Below are positions 26,059-34,138 of a stretch of 64,000 nucleotides of DNA, in pieces. The translations under genes and the position numbers were made by a program. Every line of letters starts with the position of its first letter. Position 1 is the first letter of the stretch. The notes under the pieces were generated by a model. That model was not told the origin of the DNA and ran no database searches. It saw nothing but the letters and a program-made list of their open reading frames with translations. The stretch covers positions 62,001 to 126,000 of the forward strand of contig NZ_QCZF01000002.1 in assembly GCF_003075095.1 (NCBI RefSeq). Direction: 5' to 3'. This DNA is from Blastococcus litoris. Lineage in GTDB: Bacteria; Actinomycetota; Actinomycetes; Mycobacteriales; Geodermatophilaceae.

Positions 26059-26484
26059 ATGCGTTTCATGGTGATCGTCAAGGCGACCGAGGACAGCGAG
26101 CGGGGCGCCATGCCCAGCACCGAGATGCTCGAGGCGATGGGCGCCTACAACGAGGAGCTGGTCAAGGCCGGCATCATGCTCGACGGCGACGGCCTCCGGC
26201 CCAGCAAGCACGGCGCCCGGGTGCAGTTCGACCAGGACGGCAACGCGACCGTCATCGACGGCCCGTTCACCGAGACCAAGGAGCTGGTCTCCGGCTACTG
26301 GGTGTTCGAGGTCTCCTCCCGCGAGGAGGCGATCGAGTGGGCGAAGAAGGCGCCGTTCCGCGGCGGTGAGCTCGAGATCCGCCAGTTCTCGGTGGCCGAG
26401 GACTTCGGCGAGGCCTTCACGCCCGAGCTGCAGGAGAAGGAGAACCAGCTCCGCGAGGCGTCCGCCGCCCAGCGCGAGGCGTGA
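26059..26484 (+). CDS. DGPF/YciI-family partner of an ECF42 sigma factor
   Basis: A 141-residue small alpha/beta protein of the YciI-like superfamily. The name-giving motif DGPFTETKELVSGYWVFEV is intact, with RFMVIVKATEDSE at the N-terminus. AGGGAG precedes the ATG. Its stop overlaps the sigma start (GTGA). DGPF proteins are the conserved genetic neighbours of ECF42 sigma factors, although they have not been shown to be anti-sigma factors. Confidence 0.92.
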   Translation: MRFMVIVKATEDSERGAMPSTEMLEAMGAYNEELVKAGIMLDGDGLRPSKHGARVQFDQDGNATVIDGPFTETKELVSGYWVFEVSSREEAIEWAKKAPFRGGELEIRQFSVAEDFGEAFTPELQEKENQLREASAAQREA

Positions 26485-27767
26485 GCACCCCTCCGGCGCC
26501 GGCGGCGTCGACGGACCTGCACAAGGTCGTCGACGCCGTCTGGCGCATGGAGTCCGCGCGCATCGTGGGTGCGCTCACCCGGGTCACCGGCGACGTGGGG
26601 CTGGCGGAGGAGCTCGCCCAGGACGCCCTGGTGGCCGCCCTGGAGCAGTGGCCCGGCAGCGGCGTCCCCGCCAGGCCCGGGGCGTGGCTCATGGCCACCG
26701 CCAAGCACCGGGCCGTCGACACGTTCCGCCGGGCGGACACGCTGCGGCGCAAGACCGAGCAGCTGGGCAGGGAGCTCGACGAGGCCGAGGAGCCCGACTG
26801 GGCGGCGGCACTGGACGAGACGGTCGAGGACGACGTCCTGCGGCTGGTCTTCATCGCCTGCCACCCGGTGCTCTCCCGGGAGGCTCGGGTGGCGCTGACG
26901 CTGCGGCTGGTCGGCGGCCTCACGACCGACGAGATCGCGCGGGCGTTCCTCGTACCGGAGAAGACGCTGGCGCAGCGGATCGTGCGGGCCAAGCGCACGC
27001 TCACCGCCGCCCACGTGCCGTTCGAGACGCCCGCCGGGCCTGAGTTCACCGCCCGTATCGGCTCGGTCCTCGAGGTGCTCTACCTGGTCTTCAACGAGGG
27101 GTACTCGGCGACGGCGGGAGAGGACTGGATCCGGCCGTCCCTGTGCCAGGAGGCCATGCGGCTGGGGCGCATCCTGGCCGGTCTGGTGCCCGGTGAGCCC
27201 GAGGTCCACGGCCTCGTCGCCCTCATGGAGATCCAGGCCTCGCGGCTGGCCGCACGGGTCGGGCCGGGGGGAGAGGCGGTCACGCTTCCCGACCAGGACC
27301 GCAGCCGCTGGGACCGGGTGCTGATCAAGCACGGGCTGGCCGCGCTCCAGCGCGCGGAGGAGTCCGGCGCCGCGCTGGGCCCGTACGCGCTGCAGGCAGC
27401 GATCGCCGCCTGCCACGCGCGCGCGGCGACGGTCGAGGACACCGACTGGGCGCGGATCGCCGCCCTCTACGAGGCGCTGGCTGAGCTCACGGGATCCCCG
27501 GTGGTCCAGCTCAACCGCGCGGTCGCCGTGTCCCGGGCCTACGGCGCCGGGGCCGGCCTGGAGATGGCCGACGCGCTCGCCGACGAGCCGGCGCTGCGCG
27601 GCTACCACCTGCTGCCGACCGTCCGCGGCGATCTGCTCGAGCAGCTCGGCCGGCTGGAGGAGGCGCGCGGGGAGTTCGAGGCCGCCGCGGCGCTCACCCG
27701 CAACGAGCGGGAACGGACCCTCCTCCTGGACCGCGCCGCCGCCTGCACCCGGCAGTTGCGTCCCTGA
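26481..27767 (+). CDS. ECF42-group RNA polymerase sigma factor with C-terminal extension
   Basis: A 428-residue sigma factor starting at GTG 26481. Region 2 (about 10-90: LAEELAQDALVAALEQW, AWLMATAKHRAVDTFRR) and region 4 (about 120-170: TLRLVGGLTTDEIARAFLVPEKTLAQRIVRAK) are followed by a 230-residue helical DUF6596/TPR-like extension (LYLVFNEGYSATAG, LNRAVAVSRAYG) that is typical of ECF42 and needed for activity in studied members. No transmembrane anti-sigma factor is linked; the DGPF gene is the partner. Confidence 0.92.
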   Translation: MSTPPAPAASTDLHKVVDAVWRMESARIVGALTRVTGDVGLAEELAQDALVAALEQWPGSGVPARPGAWLMATAKHRAVDTFRRADTLRRKTEQLGRELDEAEEPDWAAALDETVEDDVLRLVFIACHPVLSREARVALTLRLVGGLTTDEIARAFLVPEKTLAQRIVRAKRTLTAAHVPFETPAGPEFTARIGSVLEVLYLVFNEGYSATAGEDWIRPSLCQEAMRLGRILAGLVPGEPEVHGLVALMEIQASRLAARVGPGGEAVTLPDQDRSRWDRVLIKHGLAALQRAEESGAALGPYALQAAIAACHARAATVEDTDWARIAALYEALAELTGSPVVQLNRAVAVSRAYGAGAGLEMADALADEPALRGYHLLPTVRGDLLEQLGRLEEARGEFEAAAALTRNERERTLLLDRAAACTRQLRP

Positions 27768-27769
27768 TC

Positions 27770-28126
27770 TCAGCTCCGCACGAGGCGGCGGGCGTGGGAC
27801 TCCTCCTCGGCCTCGACGGACGAGGGGAGCGAGTCCACCAGGTCCCAGCACGTCCGGCCGTCGGGCGTGTCCCCCCACCCACGGGCCAGTGCGTCCTCGA
27901 GCAGCCGGCGGACCCGCGGTTCGTCGGCGGGCTCGGCGGCGAACAGGATGCGCAGGGCCAGCTCGCCACCGGTCCGGTGGCAGCGCGTGTGGTGCGGCGC
28001 CAGGGGGCACGGCTGCTCGTGCGCGACGCTGCCGCACAGCGCCACGGTGATCGCCGCACCGGGAGCGCACTCGTCACCGCCGTCCTCCAGGACGACGACG
28101 GCGTCGTGGGCGAACGCCTCGCGCAT
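27770..28126 (-). CDS. Hypothetical Cys/His-containing protein
   Basis: A 118-residue protein from ATG 28126. The middle has a dense Cys/His cluster (LCGSVAHEQPCPLAPHHTRC), which could bind a metal. The C-terminal half (RVRRLLEDALARGWGDTPDG, CWDLVDSLPSS) is acidic and helical. No known family was recognised. It converges with the sigma gene (two bases apart) and follows the marR gene on the same strand after a 47-base gap. Confidence 0.6.
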   Translation of the reverse strand: MREAFAHDAVVVLEDGGDECAPGAAITVALCGSVAHEQPCPLAPHHTRCHRTGGELALRILFAAEPADEPRVRRLLEDALARGWGDTPDGRTCWDLVDSLPSSVEAEEESHARRLVRS

Positions 28127-28173
28127 GCCGCTCAGCGTGCCCCCGGTGCGCGCCCCGCGGAACCCGTACCGGC

Positions 28174-28602
28174 TCAGTCGGGGAGGGCGTTCTCCAGGAG
28201 CTGGTCGAGCAGCCGGCGGAGCTCCGCCAGGTCGCCGTCGCCGAGGCCGGCCCGCAGCCGGCCGTCGAAGGAGGCCGCGGCGCGGCGCAGCCGCAGGAAC
28301 AGGTGGCGGCCGGGTTCCGTCACGGTGACGCGCTGGACACGGCGGTTGCCGTCCTCCCGCGCCCGGGTCACCAGACCCGCGCGCTCCATGACGTCGAGGT
28401 GGTGGGTGAGGGTCGGCTGCCGGACGCCGATCGCCGCCGCGAGCTCCGCCTGCGTCCGGTGGTCGCCGGCGTCGAGGGCGCGCAGCACCTGCCAGGTGGG
28501 GGAGGAGCCGCCCGCGGCCGCCAGCACGCCGTCGAACGACCGGCTCAACTCCTTGGCGACGCGGCCGATCAGGAGGCCGAGGGATTCCTCGTCGAGCGTC
28601 AC
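28174..28602 (-). CDS. MarR-family regulator
   Basis: A 142-residue winged-helix regulator starting at GTG 28602. WQVLRALDAGDHRTQAELAAAIGVRQPTLTHHLDVMERAGLV and the wing REDGNRRVQRVTVT are canonical MarR. It should bind DNA as a dimer and release on a small ligand or oxidant. A near-perfect dyad lies 8 bases upstream of its start, and the divergent sigma gene begins 117 bases away, so it may control itself and its neighbour. Confidence 0.9.
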   Translation of the reverse strand: MTLDEESLGLLIGRVAKELSRSFDGVLAAAGGSSPTWQVLRALDAGDHRTQAELAAAIGVRQPTLTHHLDVMERAGLVTRAREDGNRRVQRVTVTEPGRHLFLRLRRAAASFDGRLRAGLGDGDLAELRRLLDQLLENALPD

Positions 28603-28610
28603 GGCACGAG

Positions 28611-28624
28611 CTTAGGCACCTAAG
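28611..28624. promoter_or_regulatory. MarR-type operator
   Basis: CTTAGG-CA-CCTAAG: six-base inverted arms with a two-base centre, immediately upstream of marR. A half-like TTAGATGCC follows at 28627. This is the size and shape of MarR operators. Confidence 0.7.
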
Positions 28625-28666
28625 AGTTAGATGCCTCATCGACACCGACACCGGCGACGACGGTGT

Positions 28667-28693
28667 CAACCTTCCGGGACCTCCGCGGCGTGG
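28667..28693 (+). promoter_or_regulatory. Possible ECF-type promoter of the SigE-like gene
   Basis: CAACCT (28667-28672), 16 bases, then CGTGG (28689-28693). AAC-type -35 and CGT-type -10 elements are usual for ECF factors that activate themselves. An inverted repeat GACACCG/CGGTGTC (28641-28647, 28661-28667) touches the -35 element. Confidence 0.35.
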
Positions 28694-28718
28694 AAGAGGG
28701 AGACGGGAGAGGAGCGCG

Positions 28719-29231
28719 GTGGGGATCGAGGGCGAGGCGGGCTTCCGCGAGTTCGTGCTGCGCCACCGCGCCGCGCTGCTGCGGACGGCGTACCTGCTCA
28801 CGGGGGACAGCGGCCACGCCGAGGACCTCGTGCAGACGGCGCTGCTGAAGACGTACCGGCACTGGGACCGCATCCAGGCCAGGGGTGAGCCGACGGCGTA
28901 CGTGCGCCGCGTCCTCGTCACCACCGCGACCAGCTGGCGGCGCCGGCTCCTGTCGACCGAGCAGGTGATGGACGCCGTGCCCGAACAGGCCCACTACGAC
29001 CGCTACCCGGAGAGGAGCGCCGCGATGATCGACGCCCTGCGGGCGCTGCCGCCGCGGATGCGCGCGGTGGTCGTGCTCCGCTACTACGAGGACCACACCG
29101 AGGCGCAGACGGCGGAGCTGCTCGGCTGCTCCGTCGGCACCGTGAAGACCCAGTCCTCCCGCGCGATGGCCCGGCTGCGCGAGGCGCTCGCCGCCGACCC
29201 GTCGCTCCGGCCGGCCGGAGGTGTGGCGTGA
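28719..29231 (+). CDS. SigE-family ECF sigma factor
   Basis: A 170-residue ECF sigma factor from GTG 28719 with GAGAGGAG just upstream. Region 2 (FREFVLRHRAALLRTAYLLTGDSGHAEDLVQTALLKTYRHW) and region 4 (LPPRMRAVVVLRYYEDHTEAQTAELLGCSVGTVKTQSSRAMARL) are complete. It ends in a GTGA overlap with the next gene, whose product is probably its membrane-bound partner. Confidence 0.92.
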   Translation: MGIEGEAGFREFVLRHRAALLRTAYLLTGDSGHAEDLVQTALLKTYRHWDRIQARGEPTAYVRRVLVTTATSWRRRLLSTEQVMDAVPEQAHYDRYPERSAAMIDALRALPPRMRAVVVLRYYEDHTEAQTAELLGCSVGTVKTQSSRAMARLREALAADPSLRPAGGVA

Positions 29232-30598
29232 ACGAGGACGAGCTGCGCGAGCTGCTGCACGGCGCCGCGGGCCGCGGCGGCCTGGCGCTCCTGGACGACG
29301 ACGCGGCTGTCGACGCGGTCGTCGGCGAGCACCGGGCCCAGCGCCGCCGGCGGGGCGCACTCCTCGCGGTCGCCGCGTGCCTGGCGGTGCTCGCCGTCGT
29401 GGTGCCGTCGGTCTGGCCGTCCGGTCGGGCGGCGCCGGACCGGGACGTCGCCCAGGCGCGGGCCGCGGTCCTCGACTGGCCGACCCGCGGGTCGCTCGCG
29501 GGCGACGAGGCCGCGCTCGCCTCGGTGCGCGCGCTGCCGTGGTCGCATCCGCAGTGGGCTCCCGCCCCCGACGAGCGCCGGGTCGCCTTCCTCGGCGACG
29601 TGCCGGGCAGCCGGCGTGCGCTGGTCGTCGGCCCGACGGACGACGGCAACGTGACGGGGCAGTGGTTCAGCGGTGCGGTCGGCGCCGACCCCGCCACGCT
29701 CGCGGCCGACGGTGCCGTCGAGGTGCTCGACGACGCCGTGTCCGCGAGCTCGGTGATCGCGCCCGGGGACGTGCTCGTCGTCCTGGTGGCCCCTGGCGAC
29801 GGCGTCGAGCTGTCCGAGCGCGTCGAGGTGGGCGCCGACGGCTCGGTCGGCCGCCGGTTCGCGCCGGTCGAGGTGACCGACGGCGTGGCCGTGGCCACCG
29901 TCGCCCGGCCGAGCCCCGCCGGCAGCTCCGGCGTCGTCCGCGTGCTCCACGGCGGCGCGGTGGTCGACAGCCGCCCCGTCCCGGTCAGCTTCGGCATCGA
30001 CCAGGTGTGGGAGCCGCCGGTGCTGACCCCGCTCGACCCGGACAGCTCGGCGCCGGTCCCCGAGGCGGTCGACCTGGCGCTGAACGACGTCCTGGCGCAC
30101 ACCGGGCTGGCGCGGGAGGACGTCCGGCTGGACCTGCTCTTCTCCGGGCCGGTGCCCGGGCCCGGAGGCGAGGATCCGGTGGACGGCGTCGTGCTGGCGG
30201 TGACGCTGCCGAACGGGGCGGTGGTGGTGAGCACCGCCTGGGCCGAGATGGCCCCGGACGGATCCGGCAGTGCGGGCACCTGCGGGATGCAGGCGCACCC
30301 GGCCGGGACGCCGGTGGATCGGCTCGCGGTCGGAGCCACCTGCCTGGTCGCCGGCGCACCCGGCGATCCCTCCGTCCTCGTCACCTACGCGACGCCGGCC
30401 TTCGACCAGGTGGACGTGGACGCGGCCGGGGGTGCGAGCGGCGGCGTCCGCGCACGGGGCTTCGGGACGGTCGCCCCCGCCCCCGGGGACGGCACCCTGC
30501 GGGCCACGGGCGCCGGCGTCGAGCCGCTCGAGCTGGCGCTCGTCGAGGCGACGCCGGACGGGATCGTCGACCGCCAGGGGAGGGGCCCGCAGGCCTGA
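29228..30598 (+). CDS. Single-pass membrane protein, probable partner of the SigE-type factor
   Basis: A 456-residue protein translationally coupled to the sigma gene. A short cytoplasmic region (NEDELRELLHGAAGRGG) precedes one helix (GALLAVAACLAVLAVVVPSVW at about 47-67) and a large, beta-rich extracellular domain with two Cys (GTCGMQ, ATCLVA). This is the arrangement of ECF sigma plus membrane sensor or anti-sigma pairs, but no zinc anti-sigma motif (HxxxCxxC) is present, so the anti-sigma role is inferred from position. Confidence 0.65.
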   Translation: MNEDELRELLHGAAGRGGLALLDDDAAVDAVVGEHRAQRRRRGALLAVAACLAVLAVVVPSVWPSGRAAPDRDVAQARAAVLDWPTRGSLAGDEAALASVRALPWSHPQWAPAPDERRVAFLGDVPGSRRALVVGPTDDGNVTGQWFSGAVGADPATLAADGAVEVLDDAVSASSVIAPGDVLVVLVAPGDGVELSERVEVGADGSVGRRFAPVEVTDGVAVATVARPSPAGSSGVVRVLHGGAVVDSRPVPVSFGIDQVWEPPVLTPLDPDSSAPVPEAVDLALNDVLAHTGLAREDVRLDLLFSGPVPGPGGEDPVDGVVLAVTLPNGAVVVSTAWAEMAPDGSGSAGTCGMQAHPAGTPVDRLAVGATCLVAGAPGDPSVLVTYATPAFDQVDVDAAGGASGGVRARGFGTVAPAPGDGTLRATGAGVEPLELALVEATPDGIVDRQGRGPQA

Positions 30599-30602
30599 GG
30601 CG

Positions 30603-30902
30603 TCAGGGCAGCCGGTCGAGGAGGACGCGGGCGAACCGGGCCGCGGCCGGGTCGCCGTCCGCCGACCGGAGCCAGGCCACCAGGGCTGGAGCCAGGGTGG
30701 GGGAGAGGGCGGCGATCCACTCGGCCGTCCGGGCGCGCGCCTCGGCGACGTGCTCCGTTCCGCCGTCCGGCGCGTGCGCCACCACCTCCGGCCGGGTGGC
30801 GAGCAGGCCGGCGAGCCGCCAGTCCCCGCCGGTGGTCCGGACGGCCAGCGCCTCGAGCCGGTCCGCGGCGTCCCGGAGCAGGTCGGCGTCCGCCCGGCTC
30901 AT
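30603..30902 (-). CDS. Small hypothetical helical protein
   Basis: A 99-residue protein starting at ATG 30902, overlapping the GNAT stop by four bases. LLRDAADRLEALAVRTTGGDWRLAG, VVAHAPDGGTEHVAEARARTAEWIAALSP and ALVAWLRSA recall the layout of phage-type Ead/Ea22 proteins (helix, TPGPW-like turn, helix ending in P-x-L-A). No catalytic residue is evident and the resemblance is loose. Confidence 0.6.
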   Translation of the reverse strand: MSRADADLLRDAADRLEALAVRTTGGDWRLAGLLATRPEVVAHAPDGGTEHVAEARARTAEWIAALSPTLAPALVAWLRSADGDPAAARFARVLLDRLP

Positions 30903-31351
30903 GCCGCCTCGCGCAGCATCGGCACGTGCGGGATGCCGTCCTCCACGTAGCCGGGGCCGCTGAGCCGGAAGCCGAACTGCTCGTACCAGCCCTGCAGGTG
31001 GGCCTGGGCGCCCAGCGTGACGGGGAAGCCCGCGCACAGCGCGATGCCCTCGTGCATCAGCCGCGCGGCCAGCCCCCGGCCCCGGAAGCCCGCCGCGGTG
31101 GCCACCCGGCCGATCGCCCGCGTGGCGCCGTCGTCGAGCACGCGGATCGTCGCCGCGACCTCGTCCCCGGACTCGAGCCACAGGTGCTCCGTGGCCGGCT
31201 CGGTGTCCCGCCCGTCGAGCTCCGGGTAGGGGCACTCCTGCTCGACGACGAAGACGTCGACCCGCAGCCGGCACAGCGCGTAGACCTCGAACGGGGTCAG
31301 GTCCGCGAAGCGGGCGCGGCGGAGACGGAACGGATCGGCGTCGGTGCTCAT
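30899..31351 (-). CDS. ElaA-like GNAT N-acetyltransferase
   Basis: A 150-residue acetyltransferase. FEVYALCRLRVDVFVVEQECPYPELDGRD is the ElaA-type start, and the acetyl-CoA loop FRGRGLAARLMHEGI and the C-terminal QAHLQGWYEQFGF are typical GNAT features. Substrate unknown. It is first of a two-gene unit with the following small protein. Confidence 0.9.
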   Translation of the reverse strand: MSTDADPFRLRRARFADLTPFEVYALCRLRVDVFVVEQECPYPELDGRDTEPATEHLWLESGDEVAATIRVLDDGATRAIGRVATAAGFRGRGLAARLMHEGIALCAGFPVTLGAQAHLQGWYEQFGFRLSGPGYVEDGIPHVPMLREAA

Positions 31352-31453
31352 GCACGATGTCTAGCCCATGCGGTTCACCGTCCCGACTTCCGGCAGACGG
31401 GAGACGGCTGGCCGGGGTGCGGCCCGCCGTGTTGAGCTGGTCAGGAACAGGGG

Positions 31454-32119
31454 GTGGCCATGGACGGCGCCGGGGCGCGAGTCTCCGTCGTCGTCCCCGT
31501 GCGCGAGGACGCCGGGACGCTGCGGCCGCTCGCCGACCGGCTGGCCGCTGCGCTGGCCGGTCGCGACTGGCACCTCCGGCTGGTCATCGACGCCTCCACC
31601 GACGAGAGCACCGCCGTGGCGGGTGCGCTCGCTGCCGAGAGCCCGCGGATCGCCGTGAGCGGGCTGACCGTCAGCGACGGAGGGGACGACGCGCTGGTCC
31701 GCGGCCTGGCCGCCGAGCCGCGGGCCGACGCCTGGGTCTGCCTGGATGCCGGGTTGCGCGACCCTCCGGAGGAGGTCCCGGCGATGCTCGACCGGCTGGA
31801 GCGGGGTGACGTCGGCGCCGTGTTCGCCGCGCGGCCGGGCGGCTGCCCGCGGCCCCTGCTGGGCCTGCGCCACCGGCTGACCGGGCTGCCGGCCGGCGCC
31901 GGGCGGTTCGTGGCCATGGTGGCGAACGTCCGCGACGCGGTGCTGGCCGCCGTCCAGGACGCCGGAGCGCCGAGCGTCGCCCTGGCGGTGACCCGTTCCG
32001 GGGCGGCGCTGGCGACGGTCCCCGTCCCGATCGGGCGTCCTCCCGCCCCCCGCGGGCTGGCCGGGGTCCGGCACTCGGCGCGCTCGGTCGCGTGGGCCGT
32101 GCGGGCGCAGCAGCGCTGA
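31454..32119 (+). CDS. Family 2 glycosyltransferase-like protein with altered motifs
   Basis: A 221-residue GT2-fold protein; GTG 31454 follows AGGAACAG, and ATG 31460 is an alternative. VVVPVREDAGTLRPLADRL and DAWVCLDAGLRDPPEEVPAMLDRL match the dolichol-phosphate-mannose-synthase branch. In active members the second motif reads (M/L)DADLQHPPE; here the second Asp is Gly (LDAGL), and the first motif is IDASTD rather than DDGSTD. Sugar-nucleotide binding may be impaired or changed. No membrane helices follow the catalytic fold. Confidence 0.7.
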   Translation: MAMDGAGARVSVVVPVREDAGTLRPLADRLAAALAGRDWHLRLVIDASTDESTAVAGALAAESPRIAVSGLTVSDGGDDALVRGLAAEPRADAWVCLDAGLRDPPEEVPAMLDRLERGDVGAVFAARPGGCPRPLLGLRHRLTGLPAGAGRFVAMVANVRDAVLAAVQDAGAPSVALAVTRSGAALATVPVPIGRPPAPRGLAGVRHSARSVAWAVRAQQR

Positions 32120-32123
32120 GCTG

Positions 32124-32627
32124 TCACTCCTCCCGCCGGTCGTCGCGCCACCGCTGCGACAGGGGCAGGAGCACCCACCACCAGGCCAGGAGCGCCGCCA
32201 CGGCTCCCGCCGTCACCCACGCCTGGGTGCGGGAGAACACCATGTCGACGACGAGCAGCAACGCGGAGGAGATCGCCAGGGCGAGCACCACGAGGCCGGC
32301 GAAGGCCGTGCGGTTGCTGCGCCGGAGCAGCGCCTCCTTGTCCGCCTGCCGGAACAGCACCCGGTGCTGGGCGGCCGGCGCGATGAGCAGCGCCGTCGCG
32401 ACGGCCGCCGAGAGCAGGGCGACGAAGTAGACGTCGCGCTGGAACTCGCCGACGTCGCCGGTCACCCCCTGGAACGGCACGATCAGGAGGAACGCGAACA
32501 GGAACTGCACGCCGGGGAGGGCGACCCGGAGCTCGTTGAGCAGCTCCATCAGCTCGCGGTCGACCCGCTCCTTGCGCGTCTCGTCCTGGCCCGCACCTCC
32601 GGCGGGCCGCCCGTACGGCGCAGCCAT
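32124..32627 (-). CDS. DUF6328 membrane protein
   Basis: About 167 residues from ATG 32627, chosen because GAGGGG lies five bases upstream. RKERVDRELMELLNELRVALPGVQFLFAFLL is the DUF6328 signature, followed by four hydrophobic helices and a basic tail. Automatic annotation sometimes calls this family sodium:proton antiporter, which is not well supported. It converges on the glycosyltransferase-like gene. Confidence 0.82.
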   Translation of the reverse strand: MAAPYGRPAGGAGQDETRKERVDRELMELLNELRVALPGVQFLFAFLLIVPFQGVTGDVGEFQRDVYFVALLSAAVATALLIAPAAQHRVLFRQADKEALLRRSNRTAFAGLVVLALAISSALLLVVDMVFSRTQAWVTAGAVAALLAWWWVLLPLSQRWRDDRREE

Positions 32628-32733
32628 GGCCACCCCTCGTCCGCGGCCGGGGCCGGCTGCCCCGGCTGTCCACGGGGTATGCCCGGGACGGCGGCCGACG
32701 GCACGCCGACCAGCCGATCGGGCGACGCGCCGG

Positions 32734-33189
32734 TCAGATGCCGAGGGCGACCTTCGCGTGGTCGACGAGCTGGTAGTGCCCGACCGCCCAGAAGGCGACG
32801 CCCGCCGCGGCCAGGCCGCCCACGGTCACCGCGGTGGAGGAGACCGGGTGCTGCTTCGCGTGCCGCCAGGCGTCCTGCGCCTTGCGCGTGAAGACGGCGA
32901 AGAAGCGGGCCGCCCACCGGAACTCGCTCGACCAGATCCAGAGGCCGACGAGGACCGGCGGGATCGTCAGCGGGCCCGGGAGCGCCGTCAGCGCGATGCC
33001 GAGCACGACGAAGAGCAGCCCGGCGACGAAGACGGCGATCCGCCAGGGCAGCAGGAGGCTCGGGTTGCCGTGCACCCGCTCCCGGAACGAGCCGGGCTCC
33101 ACCGGCCGCGGCGCGCCCAGGCCGTCGGTGCAGTCGGGGCACCGGGTGGCGCCGGCGGTGCCCGACGGCGGGTGGACGGTCCGGGTCAT
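32734..33189 (-). CDS. PGPGW/TIGR02611-type membrane protein
   Basis: A 151-residue protein starting at ATG 33189, overlapping the previous stop by four bases. A CPDC pair lies near the N-terminus, then PWRIAVFVAGLLFVVLGIALTALPGPLTIPPVLVGLWIW, which is the PGPGW-like membrane hairpin, and a third helix near the C-terminus. Role unknown. Confidence 0.75.
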   Translation of the reverse strand: MTRTVHPPSGTAGATRCPDCTDGLGAPRPVEPGSFRERVHGNPSLLLPWRIAVFVAGLLFVVLGIALTALPGPLTIPPVLVGLWIWSSEFRWAARFFAVFTRKAQDAWRHAKQHPVSSTAVTVGGLAAAGVAFWAVGHYQLVDHAKVALGI

Positions 33190-33734
33190 CGGCCGGACAG
33201 CCCCTTCGCGACCTCGGACGGGCGCTGCTGCTCGCCGGCGTAGGAGCTGATGGCGACCAGGGCGCCCGTCAGTGCGGGGATCACCCACTGCAGGCGGTCG
33301 AGCTGCTCCTGGGCTGCGGCGACGTCGGCCCGCGCCACCTTCGTGCGCTTGCTGGGCCTGGTGCCCGACTTCGACGGCACGGCGCCCGCCGCGGACACCC
33401 GCCGGCCGAGCACGCGGCTGTAGGCGGTGGCGCCGAGGGCAGCGGCCGTGAGCAGCGTCTTGAGCGTCGACATGCCGGCCACGCCCTGCTGGGCGGCCAC
33501 CCGCTCCTTGTTCGCGCGCAGCTGGCCGACGCTGCCGATCAGGTGCGCCCCGATCGCGGCCGCGTTCACCGGCGTCCACCGGTCCCAGCCGGCGTTCGCC
33601 ACGGCGCCGGTGGCGGAGTCGGAGCCGGCCTCGCCGGCCGCCGCGTTGAGCGCGACGGCGTTGGCCAGCGTGCCGCCGAACCAGGCCGACAGCCCGAGGT
33701 CGTGCAGCGATCGGGACAGGGTGTTGCGCGCCAT
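33186..33734 (-). CDS. Conserved membrane protein of unknown function
   Basis: A 182-residue protein; ATG 33734 follows TAGGAGCC. LHDLGLSAWFGGTLANAVALNAAAG begins the protein, then helices near 57-75, 90-108 and 148-165, with a basic middle (PSKSGTRPSKRTKVAR). The opening motif recurs, from memory, in several actinobacterial hypothetical proteins. It is coupled to the PGPGW-type gene by a 4-base overlap. Confidence 0.7.
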   Translation of the reverse strand: MARNTLSRSLHDLGLSAWFGGTLANAVALNAAAGEAGSDSATGAVANAGWDRWTPVNAAAIGAHLIGSVGQLRANKERVAAQQGVAGMSTLKTLLTAAALGATAYSRVLGRRVSAAGAVPSKSGTRPSKRTKVARADVAAAQEQLDRLQWVIPALTGALVAISSYAGEQQRPSEVAKGLSGR

Positions 33735-33824
33735 GACGGGCTCCTAGGGCGGGGGAGTGGTGCCGCCCTCCGTACCCCCGGTGCCGGGGGTCATGCCGGT
33801 TGTGCGCAATGCAACCCGGTGCGC

Positions 33825-34094
33825 TCAGGTGCCGTAGCGCAGCGCGGCCCGCTCGCGCGCCTTGGCCGCCTCGACCTCGCGGTCCTTGGGCGGGGCGGTC
33901 GTCACCAGGGCGTCGAGCAGCCGGGTCGACGCCGCGGCCACCTCCTGGACGGCGCGCTCGAAGGCGTCGGCGTTCGCGCGGGAGGGCTTCGTCGTCCCGC
34001 TGATCTTGCGCACGAACTGCAGGGCGGCGGCCTGGATCTCGTCGTCGGTCGCCGGCGGCTCGAAGTTCGACAGCGGGCGGATGTTCCGGCACAT
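33825..34094 (-). CDS. DUF2277 protein
   Basis: An 89-residue single-domain protein. MCRNIRPLSNFEPPATDDEIQAAALQFVRKISG is the invariant DUF2277 opening. Function unknown; widespread in actinobacteria. An upstream extension of this frame is a shadow of the neighbouring gene. Confidence 0.92.
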   Translation of the reverse strand: MCRNIRPLSNFEPPATDDEIQAAALQFVRKISGTTKPSRANADAFERAVQEVAAASTRLLDALVTTAPPKDREVEAAKARERAALRYGT

Positions 34095-34138
34095 GCCCGG
34101 CAGCCTAGGAGCGCTGCCGGGCCGTGCCCAGCCCTCCG

